Source: Oegoconia quadripuncta (lineage: Eukaryota > Arthropoda > Insecta > Lepidoptera > Autostichidae). Taken from it: a stretch of DNA of 64,000 nt. Positions within the stretch are counted from its first letter, which is position 1; every line of letters begins with the position of its first letter. This document shows, one piece after another, positions 1 to 13,200 of this stretch. A program made the position numbers and the translations under genes. The notes beneath the pieces were generated by a model. That model was not told where the DNA came from. It ran no database searches and worked only from the letters and a program-made list of their open reading frames with translations. Where the stretch lies: NCBI GenBank assembly GCA_949316235.1, contig OX438741.1:39880067-39944066 (forward strand). The letters run 5' to 3'.

Positions 1-966
1 CGGTATGGCCTTTAGCTCATTCAGCGAATTTTCTTTTATGGCTTCTATCGACTCAAAACGTTTTCCTCGAAGTGGTAATTTTAACTTGGGAAATAAAAAA
101 AAGTCAGACGGAGCCTTATCAGGTGAATACGGTGCTTGGTCGAGAACTTTTGTTGAATTTTTCGCTAAAAACTCTTTCACTATAATGGCTGTGTGTGATG
201 GTGCATTATCATGGTGCAGCATCCATGAGTTGTGTTGCCACAAATCTGGACGTTTTCGGCGGATACTCTCACGCAAACGCTTCATGACGCCTAAATAATA
301 TTCTTTATTCACTGTTTCTCCCTCTGGAAGGAATTCGGAGTGAACCACACCACGGTAGTCAAAAAAAACTGTCAGCATCACCTTGATTTTGGAGCGACTT
401 TGCCGCGGTTTTTTGGGTTTCGGCTCGTTTTCGAGACGCCATTCTGAAGACTGTTGGCTTGTTTGCATGTCGTACTCATAAACCCATGTCTCGTCGCCAG
501 TTATTATACGTTTCATAAAGATCGGATCCGTAGAAGCTCTGGAAACCATGTCTTCAGCGACATGCTTTCGCTGCGCTTTTTGAACAAAATTGAGCTCCTT
601 TGGAACTAGTCGAGCGGCGACGCGTTTCATGCCTAAAATGTCAATGAGAATGTTGTGGACGGACTTAAAAGATATGTTCACCTCACTAGCCAACTCTCTC
701 AGACTCATACGTCGATTTTCGAGCACTAGCTTCTTGATTCTGTCGATGTTTTCTTTGGTCGTAGCGGTTGAAGGTCTACCAGAACGAGGCAAGTCTACTA
801 CTACTTCTCGGCCTTCTTTAAAAGCCTTATACCATTCATAAGCCCTTGTTTTCGATATACACGATTCGCCGTAGGTATTTCGCAACATTTTTAGTGATTC
901 ACCACATGAAATATCATTTGAAACACAAAATTTAAGGCACACTCTTTGTTCAACAATATTTTCCAT
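1..966 (-). CDS. mariner (DD34D) transposase, C-terminus cut by window edge
   Basis: A single open frame reads leftward from an ATG at 966 to the window edge, giving 322 residues without a stop. Mariner transposases are about 345 residues, so roughly the last 25 are outside. An N-terminal helix-turn-helix region is followed by the catalytic domain. The first Asp is residue 158 (GDETW, codon near 495), the second is residue 253 (HHDN) and the third is residue 288. The 34 residues between the last two are the DD34D mariner signature. The usual L in SPDLAPSD is a K (residue 284), an odd change in a very conserved stretch. It cuts and pastes its own element. It lies in or beyond the 3' introns of the BNIP2-type gene on the same strand. 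The unbroken frame suggests recent arrival. Confidence 0.93.
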   Translation of the reverse strand, partial: MENIVEQRVCLKFCVSNDISCGESLKMLRNTYGESCISKTRAYEWYKAFKEGREVVVDLPRSGRPSTATTKENIDRIKKLVLENRRMSLRELASEVNISFKSVHNILIDILGMKRVAARLVPKELNFVQKAQRKHVAEDMVSRASTDPIFMKRIITGDETWVYEYDMQTSQQSSEWRLENEPKPKKPRQSRSKIKVMLTVFFDYRGVVHSEFLPEGETVNKEYYLGVMKRLRESIRRKRPDLWQHNSWMLHHDNAPSHTAIIVKEFLAKNSTKVLDQAPYSPDKAPSDFFLFPKLKLPLRGKRFESIEAIKENSLNELKAIP

Positions 967-1125
967 TGTAAAAATCGCCGAGGACTCAAAACTATGACCA
1001 ACAAAAGTGTAGTTTAAAACAAATTAAATGACAGATCCCGCTCAAATTTTGCGCGCTAAATCAGTACAGTGCTACCAACATGCAGTAAAAAAATTAGAAC
1101 GACCTCTTTTACGCGGGTCTTTTTA
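1..1125 (-). mobile_element. mariner element (right boundary approximate)
   Basis: The transposase frame is followed to the right by about 150 bases that look like the element's 5' untranslated end. I could not define the terminal inverted repeat because its partner lies outside the window. Confidence 0.6.
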
Positions 1126-1150
1126 TTGACATATTCCCGATACTTTTTAC

Positions 1151-1330
1151 ACAGAGTAGTATATACATATAGTATAGATATTTAGTAATAAAACATAGAC
1201 TATTAGATTTAAATTAACAATGTGAATATCATTTCGCCGGAGAATATACATAGAACTCATGTAACTATTCATTTATATTTATGAAAAATTTCACCGAGGG
1301 CAAACATCACGACTCAATAAACTATTTTTT
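1151..1330. repeat. dispersed repeat, copy 1 of a pair
   Basis: This stretch (starting gatatttagtaataaaac) recurs at 7559-7745 with scattered differences and the same order of motifs. Both copies lie in introns of the same gene next to a SINE. No coding potential is seen, and the family was not recognised. Confidence 0.6.
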
Positions 1331-1741
1331 TTTATCCACAACAGGTTAGCACTTGACCTCAATCACACCTGATGTTAAGTGAAGTCGAGGCCGAAGGTGG
1401 TAGCGTACTGACCCGGAAACCCCATCTTATTTGGGGGACTGGCTATCTTATCTCTGAGAACCGGAACACAACAATGCTATTAACATTGCTGTTTGGCGGC
1501 AAATTTAGATAAGATGGTGGTAGCTAGCCAGGCGGACATTTAATATGCCCTACCACCAATCAAACCGAGTACTAAATATGTACACCGCTGGGGATCGAAC
1601 CCGCGACCTCCGATTCGTAAACACTATAAATAATAAATATTCGTAGACATACACACAGCGCCATCTAGTTCCACAGTAAGCAACTCGCCTCCATTTTGGG
1701 TTTACGCCCAATGTTGTTTACATTGAGCCACGGAGGCGGTT
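1326..1741 (-). mobile_element. SINE-A copy interrupted by a SINE-B 3' fragment
   Basis: SINE-A is the most abundant repeat here. In its own direction it has a tRNA-like head (ccgcctccgtggctcaatg, then ggtcgcgggttcgatcccc as B box), a body ending in gtgattgaggtcaag and a gtgcataaaa tail. This copy runs leftward. At about 1622-1700 it is broken by a SINE-B 3' piece (cagcgccatctagttccac), after which the head resumes up to 1741. Confidence 0.85.
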
Positions 1742-1841
1742 GATTTTTAGATGTACCACAGTGAACGTCCTGACTGACCTGATGATGAGGATCTAATACC
1801 CACATAACAGGCATTAAATACTCGTAAATGATGATACTGAC

Positions 1842-4800
1842 CTCACGAAAGGCTTGGTGAATATCACGAAGGTCTTCAACCAGAAGGTGGGATGCACCAG
1901 GTACAGGTGTTTGAGACTCTTGCGCAACCTGGAATGGAACGAATAGGACCTTTCATAACAACGGTAATTGACGACCGATTAGTGTAGTGGATAGTGGCCT
2001 GTCTACGAAACCAACGGTTGCTGGTTCGAATCCCTTGAGGTGTAAATGTTTGTGAGATGATATATATCCCGTGTTCATCATATAAACATATGCCCCTTTT
2101 TCTTTTTTTTTGACGGGGGGGATACGCATTACGCGTACCTCTCGCCTAGGGAACGGCGAGACGGTTATGTGGGACTCCCCTCCCTAACGGTAGGGATACC
2201 CACTAAAACCCCGCGGCGACCTTCTTCGGCAGTAGGGAGGACCTGGGAACGTATGAGCCGCGTCCATGTCGGCCAGGGTGTCGAAGGGTGGAGCCCGGGA
2301 TAGGACAAATATATGTCCATAGCGGGTTTCGAACCCGCGACATTTTGGTATAGTGGTCAGAGTTTCTAACCACTACATCGAATAAAAATGTTAACAATGA
2401 ACTTAAATGTAGATGAATTTAGTAAAAACTATTTCAAAATAATAATAATAAATTTCAGCGAGAATAAATAATTACTTAACTTAACTGCAATGAAAGAAAT
2501 GTCAAATCAGTTAACCATGGTTTCCAGTAATTTTTTGATCGAATTCGACTATGGTTCCTTAGGTAAACGTCACCAGTTAATGGGAATTACATGAATTCAA
2601 ATTCATCCATATTGATTGAGTTATATATATTAAGTTCTTAAGTTTGTCACTAGATGTCGTTGATCCATTCTAAAACGCGGTATCGTTGCTGTCTTTGCGA
2701 ATGGATAAGTTAAAACGTAATTTTTTTTAGTTGAGTTTTCGCGAGCATTCAAGGGTCTCTATTCGTATTGTCGTTTTATTTCTGGGAGGACCTCTAGTAG
2801 ACGGGAACACATATAAATATTGGGTCTTTGCCTACGAAATTGGATATTTTTTTTCGTTAATCAAATGTACCAATTCCTGCGATTTTCAAAGCTATATCCA
2901 AATTTGTTTTTTATTTGGAAAATGGAATATTAATACAAGGTTTCACATGAAATATTTTTTTAATTTCTGGGCTAAATCACATAATAAAAAAAAATTAACA
3001 GAGCTCTTTTCATGTGCTTCCCATAATCATTTCTTAGATTCGCTGAAACTTTTATAAAGCGGTTACTTTTAAAAATTAACGCTGCCTATACTTAACTTAA
3101 TGTTATCCGATAATACACACAAAGTTTAGCTAAATTTGGATTTGCCGTTCCCAAAAAAAATCAAAAATGTTTGTATGGAGAAAACAGTCTTAATGAAATG
3201 CTTCATACAAAACGCCAATTTCATAGGTAAGGACCTAATATAATAACTTGTTAATAATTATCTTCCTTTGTACTTTCTTTTATCGAATAATTACATTTCT
3301 AAACATTTATAAGACAGACCTGCGATCGACAAGTCGGTAGCACTCGTGAAGCCATCGGAAGGTGGGCAGCCGCCTTGCGCCTGCGCTGCCGTGGAGATAC
3401 ACTAACACGTAGTCGTCTGTCACCAGCCGCTCCAGCGTCCAGATGACGTAGCTGAAAAGAAAACAACTTGAGTTTACGATTCGGAGGTCGCGGGTTCGAT
3501 CAAAATAAAAAAAAAAATTATTTCGTACGATCAAAATTATCACTTGAAAACGTCATATTTTTTTATCTTATTTTTAAAGTTTTTGACATTATTGCTCATT
3601 CACAAACGAGCAAGAAACTCAAGGGTTGCTCTTTTAAACTTCGTATGATAGAAACATATAACTCATTGATGTCGCTGCACTCAGACAACCACATGTCGGC
3701 GGTCGTAGTCGGCTCATTATCCCGCCAGTCGCACATCAATGTGCGGCCGGAGAACGATGATAGTTTTGAAAAAAAAACTCTACCTATGCCAATAACTTCT
3801 ATTTCACTTACTTAAATTGCCCTATTTTTTTCCTTATGGTAAAAAAACTCATCCGGTATTCACAAAAATAAAATATACCATCCATCCATAATTTTAAAAA
3901 TAAATAAATATGTTTGCAGACACACATCGCCATCTAGTACCACTCTAAGCAACTAAGCTTGTATTATGGATACCAGATTGTTAATAAATTACATAAATGT
4001 AATAATAATAAAAAAAACTACACTTTTTTGTAAATAAATACACAAATAAAAGAAAAACATCCATAACTCGGGTACACATGTCCGTATTCAACACACAAAC
4101 ATGTCGTCAAATAATACAAGCCTCGTTGCTTAGTGTGGAACTAGATGGCGCTGTCTGTATGTGGATATTTATAACTCACAGGAACAGGTTGCCCATCACG
4201 TATCTGTAGTCGGGGCGAGAGTTGTCCGGCAGATGGCACGCGCTGAACACTATGATGGCGGAGCCTCGAGGGTCGTAGCCGCCGTGCGACAGGACCCGCT
4301 TGTACGGCTCTATCACCTGACGAACGAGGGTTAAGTCACATAAGAGAGCTGGCAAGGTCGCAATTTCCCTGACAAATTGGTAGATAGATTAAATATTTAT
4401 TCACTGAACAGTACATACAACCGAAATAGAATAACACAAACTATCATTAATCTAACTGAGAAAAAATTTAAAGATTATGTCAAAATAACACCAACTGTCA
4501 CACACACTAACTCTTACACACACAGACACTCACAACACACATATTTGTACATATTTACAGATCTATAATTTTGACATATTCATTTGGCTTATTTCACTTC
4601 CAATACTATGTAATATAGACATATTAACATAACGACTCGTCTATCACTGAGGATTTGATTTGTTTTTATTGATATTATAATTAATAATTTAATTAAAACA
4701 TTACCCATTCAATTTTAAGGGTAACCATTGTCAGTAACATAATAAGAATCTTTAATTGGCATAAGTTTGGTATTAGTTTTCTGTATAAGAATTTGTAATA

Positions 4801-7800
4801 ATGCTGTTGATTCTATGTAAATAAATAAAATAACGTTAGCAAAAAAGGGTTAATATAAAATTAGTGACTACCTGAATGACAAACACGCTTGGTGTACTTC
4901 GACCGGCACCCCAAAATTATAAAATTGTATTAGTCATATACTTTATTTAAAAAAAAAGGACAACAGTGATGACGTATGTATGTATGACCAGTATGACGTA
5001 GTGACGTATTCTGCAAAAAAAAAGCTTAAAAACTAACTTAAACTAATAATTATATACAAACTCACCTATACCTAAAGAAAAATTGTATTTAAAAATGTAT
5101 TTACCGTATTGTATCTACCGTATATGGAGTACCTATCCAATAAATAAGATTGGTTTTTTTTCTTTTTATGATTGACTGGATTCGCGTTTGACCACAATCT
5201 CACCTGATGGAAAGTGACGATGTGGTCGGAGATGAAGCACGCGATCTCAGTAAATGCCTATTCACTCTGCTCTTGAAGATCCCAAGGTTGTAGGTTGTGT
5301 GTGTGAAGGGATGTACGTACTCACCTGTCTATGTGTGCTAAAACTAACTTGCTAGTTTAAAGTTAACCAGTCGCCACAACACCGCGGACAGGCTCTCATA
5401 CATTCAATCGCGCCCTCAAATTAATTTCAAAATTTCTCGTTTTACTTCCATTCTACGACCTACTCACTCTCCACTAGTCAGACTGTATTCATCCTCTACA
5501 GCAAGGATGTCAAACATGCGGCCCTTTGCACGTTTTTCTGCGGCCCGATCCAATTTTAAGAACAGACTCCTGATGCGGCCCGCGAGCGTGTCTCAATAAT
5601 ATTTTTCAATTCAAAAATGCATGCACACTTGGATGCAGTTTTAAAATTAATTAGTGCAGATAGAATTACTCCTCAAATAGAAAATTTATTAAAAGACAAA
5701 AGATGTCAAATATCTGGAAAAAGATTGTAATTAATTTTTCTATATTTTTACTTTTAATTAAGTACTAAATAAGTAAATAAACATTTACCGTCCATTTCGG
5801 TATCACTATATACCTATGCAATGAGTTTTATTTTTCTTTATGGTTGAAGTTTGCGGCCCACTGATTCTATGATTTAAATGAATTTGGCCCATCGATGATT
5901 TTGAGTTTGACATGGCTGCTCTACAGCTATGTTACGTTAAATACCTTCATGTCACAGGTGACCAGGGCGCCTCCACTGCGCACGGTGAGCCACGAGCGCT
6001 CGTCTCTCAGCTCCTCAGCGGCTGAGTACTCGGGGATCGGGTCGCTGCCCTCGCTCACTGTGTTCGTGGACTTGGATCTAGAGTACCAATATCAATTAAA
6101 GAGAAAAATAAATAGTAATGGCCCTTATAGTCAAATTATTTTGTAGGTACACAGAGTACACATGGTGGTAGGGCATTTGAAATGTCCGCCTGGCTAGCTA
6201 CCACCATCTTATCTAAATCTTTTTTTTTATGCACGACGGGTTCGTACTTGACCTCGATCACACCTGATGTTAAGTGAAGATGAGGTCGAAGGTGGAAGCG
6301 TACTGACCGGAAACCACAACACATTTGGGGGACTGGCTATCTTATCTCTGACAACCGGAACACAACAATGCTATTAACAATGCTTGTTTAGCGGCAGACT
6401 TTGATAAGATGGTAGTAGTAGCCATAGCCAGGTAGACATTTTAAAATGCCCTACCACCAACCAAATCAATTCATTCGTCGTCCCTTATCATTATCAGCAT
6501 GTCATCTTTATCATAATTGTAGCTAACACCAGCAGTATCGTAGGTTGCTGATGAAATAAATAAGCAGGTCACTTCATAGAAACACGACCGCTCATGTTAT
6601 GTTACCTCTCAAATATAACGTCGACGCTTTATGTGCCGCTTTGGGGCAGTAATGGGCCGCATCGAGGGATTAACGGGCCGGTTTAGGGGAATAATGAGGG
6701 ATAAATGGGCCGCATTGTGGAATAAATGGCCCGATTTAAGATAGTAATAGGCCATATTAAAGGGCAAATGGGCGCATCGAGACGTTAATTATTTGTATCG
6801 AGGGGTAAATGGGCCAATTCAAGGGAGTAATGGACCGCATCCTGGGATAGATGGGCCAATTTATGGGAGTAATTGGCCCCATTAAAGGAGTCCAAAACCT
6901 CACCTCTTCATGTCATCATCATCGTCGCTGACGTCAGGCTTCTCTTCCCCCTCGGGCTGCGGTTCCGGCTCCGGAGGCTCATCTTCAGACTCCATGGACA
7001 CGCTGACACTGTCCAGGCTGCAGCGGTCCTCCTCTGGTGGCTGGGGATGGAAAGAGACAGATTTTTTTACCTACTTCTCTTATTACTACAGAACAGAATC
7101 TAGCAAAAGGCCTATATATAAGGAAATACCGTCTTCGTGGCTCAATGTAAACAACATTGGGTTTACGATTCGGAGGCCGCGGGTTCGATCCCCAGCGGGG
7201 TACATGTTTAAGTACTCGGTTTCGTTGGTGGTAGGGCATTTTAAATGTCCGCCTGGCTAGCTACCACCATCTTATCTAAATCTGCCGCCAACCAGCAATG
7301 TTAATAGCACTGTTGCGTTCCGATTGTCACAGATAAGATAGCCAGTCCCCCAAATGTGTTGGGGTTTCCGGGTCAGTACGCTTCCACCTTCGACCTCATC
7401 TTCACTTAACATCGGATGTGATTGAGGTCAAGTATCAACCCTTTGTGCATAAAAAAAAACTTCCTATAATTTTAAAGGCCGTGATTATTTACAAGGATAG
7501 AGTACCTGTCAGTGATAGAATAAAAAAAAATCTAACAAGTCGGTGGCTTGCTTTAGACGATATTTAGTAATAAAACATAGACATTGAAATTACCACTGTG
7601 AATTACATTGCGTCGGAGAATATACTTAGAACTCCTGTAACTATTTTCAAAATATTCGATCAATAACTTCTTTACAATTATGAAAAAAATTTCACCCGAG
7701 GTCAAATATCACTACTCAATAACTTATTTTTAGAGAATATAAAGTAGCCATTTATTTTTTTTTTTTAGAAAATAGTTTTAGGAGATCTTAGCATCTTCTA

Positions 7801-10186
7801 CAACGCAATGAAGTTCACTGAGGTAACTTTAATTGACGACCGATTGGTGTAGTGGATAGTGACCCTATCAGCGAAACGAACGGTTGCGGGTTCGAATCCC
7901 GCGAGGGGTAAATGTTTGTGTGATGAATACGAACATTTATTTCCGAGTCTTGGATGTTTATATAAATATTTATGTATGTTTATCCGTTATCTAGTATCCA
8001 TCTTCCATCTTTGCTTAGTTTGGGACTAGATGATTGGTGTAAGTGTCCGAAATATTTATTTATTTTATTTAATTTAATATTGTAGGTTTTATAACTTAAT
8101 CCCTATATTATATCTAAATCAAGATACAGAATTTTTAGAATACATTTTTATTATAATTTTTGACATATTTCATAAATGTCAAAGATTACATTAGCTATAT
8201 TTTCATGGGTAATATTTTTAAAATTTTTTTTTCGCTTTTTTAATAATCTCGAATAAGGCGAAAATAACTTTTAAGGCGGAAATAATCTCGACGGCAGCTC
8301 GCTGTCCGAAAACTGCCCAAATCAGGAACTTTAAAAATTATAGGAAATTACACAACAAAAATTGCGTATTTTTACTGGTCTATATTTTGACGACCTGTTT
8401 GGTGTAGTGGTAACCAACTCTGACCACTATACCAAAAGGTTGCGGGTTCGAATCCTGCTAGGGGCATATGTTTGTGTGATGAATACGGATATGTGTACCC
8501 GAGTTATGGATGTTTTCATTTAAAATAGGTATTTATTTACAAAAAAAATCATATTATGTAGCATATCAACCATCTGGTATCCACAACACAAGCATATAGT
8601 TGCTTACTGTGGAACTAGATGGCGCTGTGTATATGTCTAAGAATATTTATTATTATTATTATTATACAGGGTGCTTGGTAGGGAGCTGTACATACGCCTA
8701 GGGTAGAAACTAGGGATGGAAAATGAATTGCCCGTTTTAGTGGAAGATGTGTTTGATGAAGATCGGCCCATAGTCTTTCAGCACGACGGCTGTCCTGCCC
8801 ATTGGAGCCTAGCTGTGAGGGAGTTTTTAAACAACTCCTTCCCTAATGCTTGGATAGGTCGGGGCGGGCCAATTCCCTGGCCTCCAAGGTCACCTGACCT
8901 TACCCCGCTTGATTTCTACGTCTGGGGAAGGGCGAAAGAGTTGGTGTACGCAGAGGAAGTACCAACAAGGGAGGTTTTGATAAGCAAGATACATGCCGCT
9001 TTCAATACGATGCGCGAGGAACTGCTGCTTGGCACCGTGACCGTGGAGATGAGGAAGAGGTGCCGAGCATGTTTACAGGTTAATGGTCACCATGTAATAA
9101 AATTAGTCATTAAACAAATTACGTTTTATTTGCTATCCTTTTACGATCGGACACATTTAATTTTCATTAGTTGAAATTGTTGCTTAAAGTGCCTTAGTTG
9201 CGGAAATTAATTAATAACTTCGGAACTAAAAGTGATAATAACACTTTTAGCATATCATTAGAAAGGGTATGGTCTGGGGATGTTTTGAAAAAATCAAAAG
9301 AACTCCAACCATGTTAGTTTTTTTTAAACCCCATAGAAAGTTGCCCTTAAAATTATTTTTTTACCTTACTACGGTACTTCAGGCTCCATAACTTTTCTTC
9401 TCTACAATTTTCTGGTGTGAAATTAATTTTTACAGTACACTAAGACTCTAAGGATTAAAACAAGACCATTAGCAGACCTGTCCTATGGATAGATTTTGAG
9501 CTACAGGTAGTTTTAATAAAAAAAATGGAGTTTTCCTTAAAAAAAAAAAAAACAAAAATAAAACCTGGCGGTCACGGTCAATATAATGGGTGGGGGTCAA
9601 GGCGGTCTTATCGCTTATAGCGATCTCTTCCAGACAACCATGGCAAAGGAACTTGGTATAATACGCTATTGCTGCGTAGCGTAAAGCAAACTTACAAAAG
9701 TAAAACATATCTAAATTCTTATACTATTTTTTTTATATCCTGATATTTTAATAATAAATTGTATTATATTATAATATCTTACAAAGTTAAAATTATACTA
9801 TAATATATATATATATATATAAATGATAAATATACCTAACATTCAAACAATAGTAATATATAATCATAATTATAAATACAGACTAATGGGCATGGGCATA
9901 ACTACATAAAATACTACAAAATATATAAAATATATACTTACATAAACAAAATAAATACCATTATAATGTTTTAACATCAAAGCGATAAGTAATCAAAAAA
10001 TCAAAAATCAAAATATTTTATTTCTTTAACAAAGATTTTACATAATTAATATTTGGGTGGAAAACACCTAGTAAGTACCTAAGTACCTGTATCAGGTGCT
10101 TTCGCTCTTCCATAACAATTAAAGGCTTTGTTAAGAAACATATCCAATTAGGTATCATATGAGTTAAATATAACTTGCAAAATAGA

Positions 10187-10266
<80 letters not shown>

Positions 10267-13200
10267 GGGTGTGCGTGCGCGTGTATGGGTGTGTGTACGT
10301 GTATGGGTGTGTGTACGTGTATGGGTATGTGCGTGCATGTGTGTGTACGTGTGTGGGCGTGTTTATGTGGGTGAGGAGTGTGTGTGTGTGTGTGTGTGTG
10401 TGAATGTCTGTGTGGGTGTGGGTGGGTATGTATGTGGGTGTGGATGTGTGTATGGGTGGATGCCATTTTATAAATGAGTTAAGATTTCCATTGTATGAGT
10501 TTAAGTAGTTAACTAATATTATAAATGTGAAAGTATGCCGATAAAATGAGTACCTCCCGCGGGACCAACAAAATTCCGAGATACAATCAATGAGTGCAGG
10601 CAAAGTCGCGGGCAGAGAGTAAGTTAGGTAATATATTTCAATAAGGCTTCAGTATCATCATAGCTTAGCAGCTTTATCCACTCTTTGACATGCTTTTTAC
10701 ATTCATGTGATGATTTAGGATATATATTTAAGATTTTATTTGTCTGGTTATATAGATGTCCAGATTGTTTGTTAAACTGTCTCATCGCAAAAGTGGTGCT
10801 TACAATTTCACCAGGAGCAACAATATGCATCCTTCTTTTGTTAAGTAAATTTGGGTCAAACACAAGTGATTTATGTAGTTTTAATATAGAGCATACAATA
10901 TATAACTTTCTAACAGAGAGCATTTGACTAAAAGAATATAAAGTTTCGGTTGGGTACCGATACGGTTTGAAGTACATCACTTTTAATAGAGATCTTTGTG
11001 CTCTTTCTGCAACCATAGACATAGTTTTTGCTGCACCTCCCCAAATTGGTATACAGTATACTAATACAGATTCTACAAGGGCAATATATACTTTATCTAG
11101 CAATGGTTTTGATGTCACGTGTCTTAAGTTTTTAAAAATCCAAATAAATTTTCTAATTCTATTTGCAATGTGTTCAATCTGCGAGTACCACGATAAGCGT
11201 TGGTCTATTATGACACCCAAATATTTAGCAGATGACTTCTTTTCAAGTTCCGGGCAGTTACAGAGTTCATTAGAGCATACAACATTATTACTTTTATGAA
11301 TTTTAATATTAAAATTGTTTTTGGGTTGTGTATTGTTGTAAATGGAAAAACAAATATAATTAGTTTTGGTAACATTTAGTGTCAATAAATTAGATTTTAA
11401 GCAATTAGTAATTTTGATAAGACCCACTTCTGTATCCCTCCGTATAGCATTCCATGAGGTGCCCGTGAAAACTATAGCTGTATCATCGGCGTAAGAAAAT
11501 ATTTTCGCATTTTTGATACTTAGGTTACATATCTCATTAATATATATCAGAAATAATGTTGGGCCGAGGACACTTCCTTGAGGGACTCCATAAGTAATTT
11601 CATTATCTCGGCTTACATATTGTCCGATTTTGACTTTTTGTGTTCTGTTATTTAGATAGTCTGTCAATAACAATAGGGGAGTTCCTCTAACTCCAACGTT
11701 TTCAAGCTTCTGAACATGAATGGGGACAGAAACGGTGTCAAAAGCTTTTTTGAGGTCTAGGAACACCGATAAACATTTTTTGCCCTTATCTAACTGCTCC
11801 ACAATTAGAGAAGTTAGTGCGGACACCGCATCCTCAGTGGATTTCCCACTTCTGAATCCGAATTGTGAGGGCGATAGAATATCGAATTTATTTAGGAAAC
11901 TTGTTAGTCTGATGTTAATTAGCTTTTCCAGAATTTTTGAAATTGAGGGCAATATAGAGATAGGTCTGTAATTATTGACATCGTTTCTGACACCACCCTT
12001 GATGCTCTATACCACAATAATGCTCTCTTAAACGCCGTTTAAACACCGCTAGCGACTCAGCGCAACGAATAATGCGAGGCAACTCATTCCACAATTGGAC
12101 AGATTTTGCTGCAAAGGAGTCATAAAAATAGCTAGTACGACAGCAGACAGGCTTTAACAAATTGTCGAATTTGGACCTTAAATTTACGTCATGATCTGAT
12201 CCCAAAAATTTGAACTGCTCTTTGAGATAAGGGGGAGTTACGGAGCTATATAAAATATTAAAGAGGAGGGTTAGGATGTGAGTGTTACGACGATACCTAA
12301 TTGGAAGCCATTTCAGTAGTACGCGATATTCCGATATGTGATCATACTTACGTACCCCATATATAAATCGGATAGCCATATTCTGAAGACGCTCAAGCTT
12401 GTTTAGAAGCTCTTCAGTGAGATCGAGGTAACAGGAATCGGCATAATCAAGGATTGGAAGGAGGAGAGACTGAGCAAGCTCAATCTTAGTTTTCATAGGA
12501 AGTAAATTTTTCCACCGTTTCAGAGAGCCAAGTGCGCCAAAGTACTTGCGGCTCAGACATTCTACTTGAGGAGCCCAGGAAAGAGTCTTATCGATTACAA
12601 CGCCAAGATTTTTAACTTTTTCACTGAAAGGCAGGACCACTCCATTAAAAGTAACTGCCGGTAAAGTAACGGCCGAAGGTGGAAGCGTACTGACCCGTAC
12701 CCAAATATTTGGGGAAGTGGCTATCTTTAGCCAGAGATAAGAATCTCTGACAACCGGAACACAACAATGCTATCAACATAGCTATTTGGCGGCAGATTTA
12801 GATAAGATGTCTGCCTGGCTAGCTACCAAGATAGCCAGGCAGACATTTAAAATGCCCTACCACCAGCCAAACCGAGTACTAAACATGTACCCCGCTGGGG
12901 ATCGAACCCGCGACCTCCGATTCGTAAACCCTACGTTGTTTACATTGAGCCACGGAGGCGGTTAAACGAACCGGATGAACGAACACGTCCTATGTTTACA
13001 TTAACCCATGGAGGCAATTACAAATGTACCCTATGTACCTACAAAATAAAGCATTTTTGACTTTGACCATAAAGTCCAATAATCGAACACCTAGCACCTT
13101 AAAAAGTACTATAATTTACTGACCAGCATAATCTTTCGTCGCTGTCCACCAGGACTCCGCTGAACAGAGGGACGGAGCGCCACGCTGCCCGTGTAAGGGT

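Larger units (their letters stand above)
9990..12000 (-). mobile_element. 5'-truncated non-LTR retrotransposon with reverse transcriptase
   Basis: The reverse transcriptase frame, its 3' UTR and an attttgatttttgatt-like tail near 10000-10020 run leftward. The 5' end is cut at about 12000, inside the codons that usually precede [11 protein letters not shown]. The 3' UTR has been expanded by the GT tract and contains another repeat fragment (10520-10620). Confidence 0.8.

Noticed and set aside
5..298. Plus-strand frames over the mariner element
   Set aside because: They are antisense shadows of the transposase.
7128..7210. tRNA gene
   Set aside because: The A-box and B-box-like sequence belongs to the SINE-A head, repeated over twenty times with the same downstream body and A-tail. 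It does not fold into a proper cloverleaf with an acceptor stem. The same applies to the SINE-B, C and D heads.
10148..10603. Long open frames on both strands across the GT tract
   Set aside because: They are Cys-Val or Thr-His repeats produced by the dinucleotide run, with no protein-like composition outside it.
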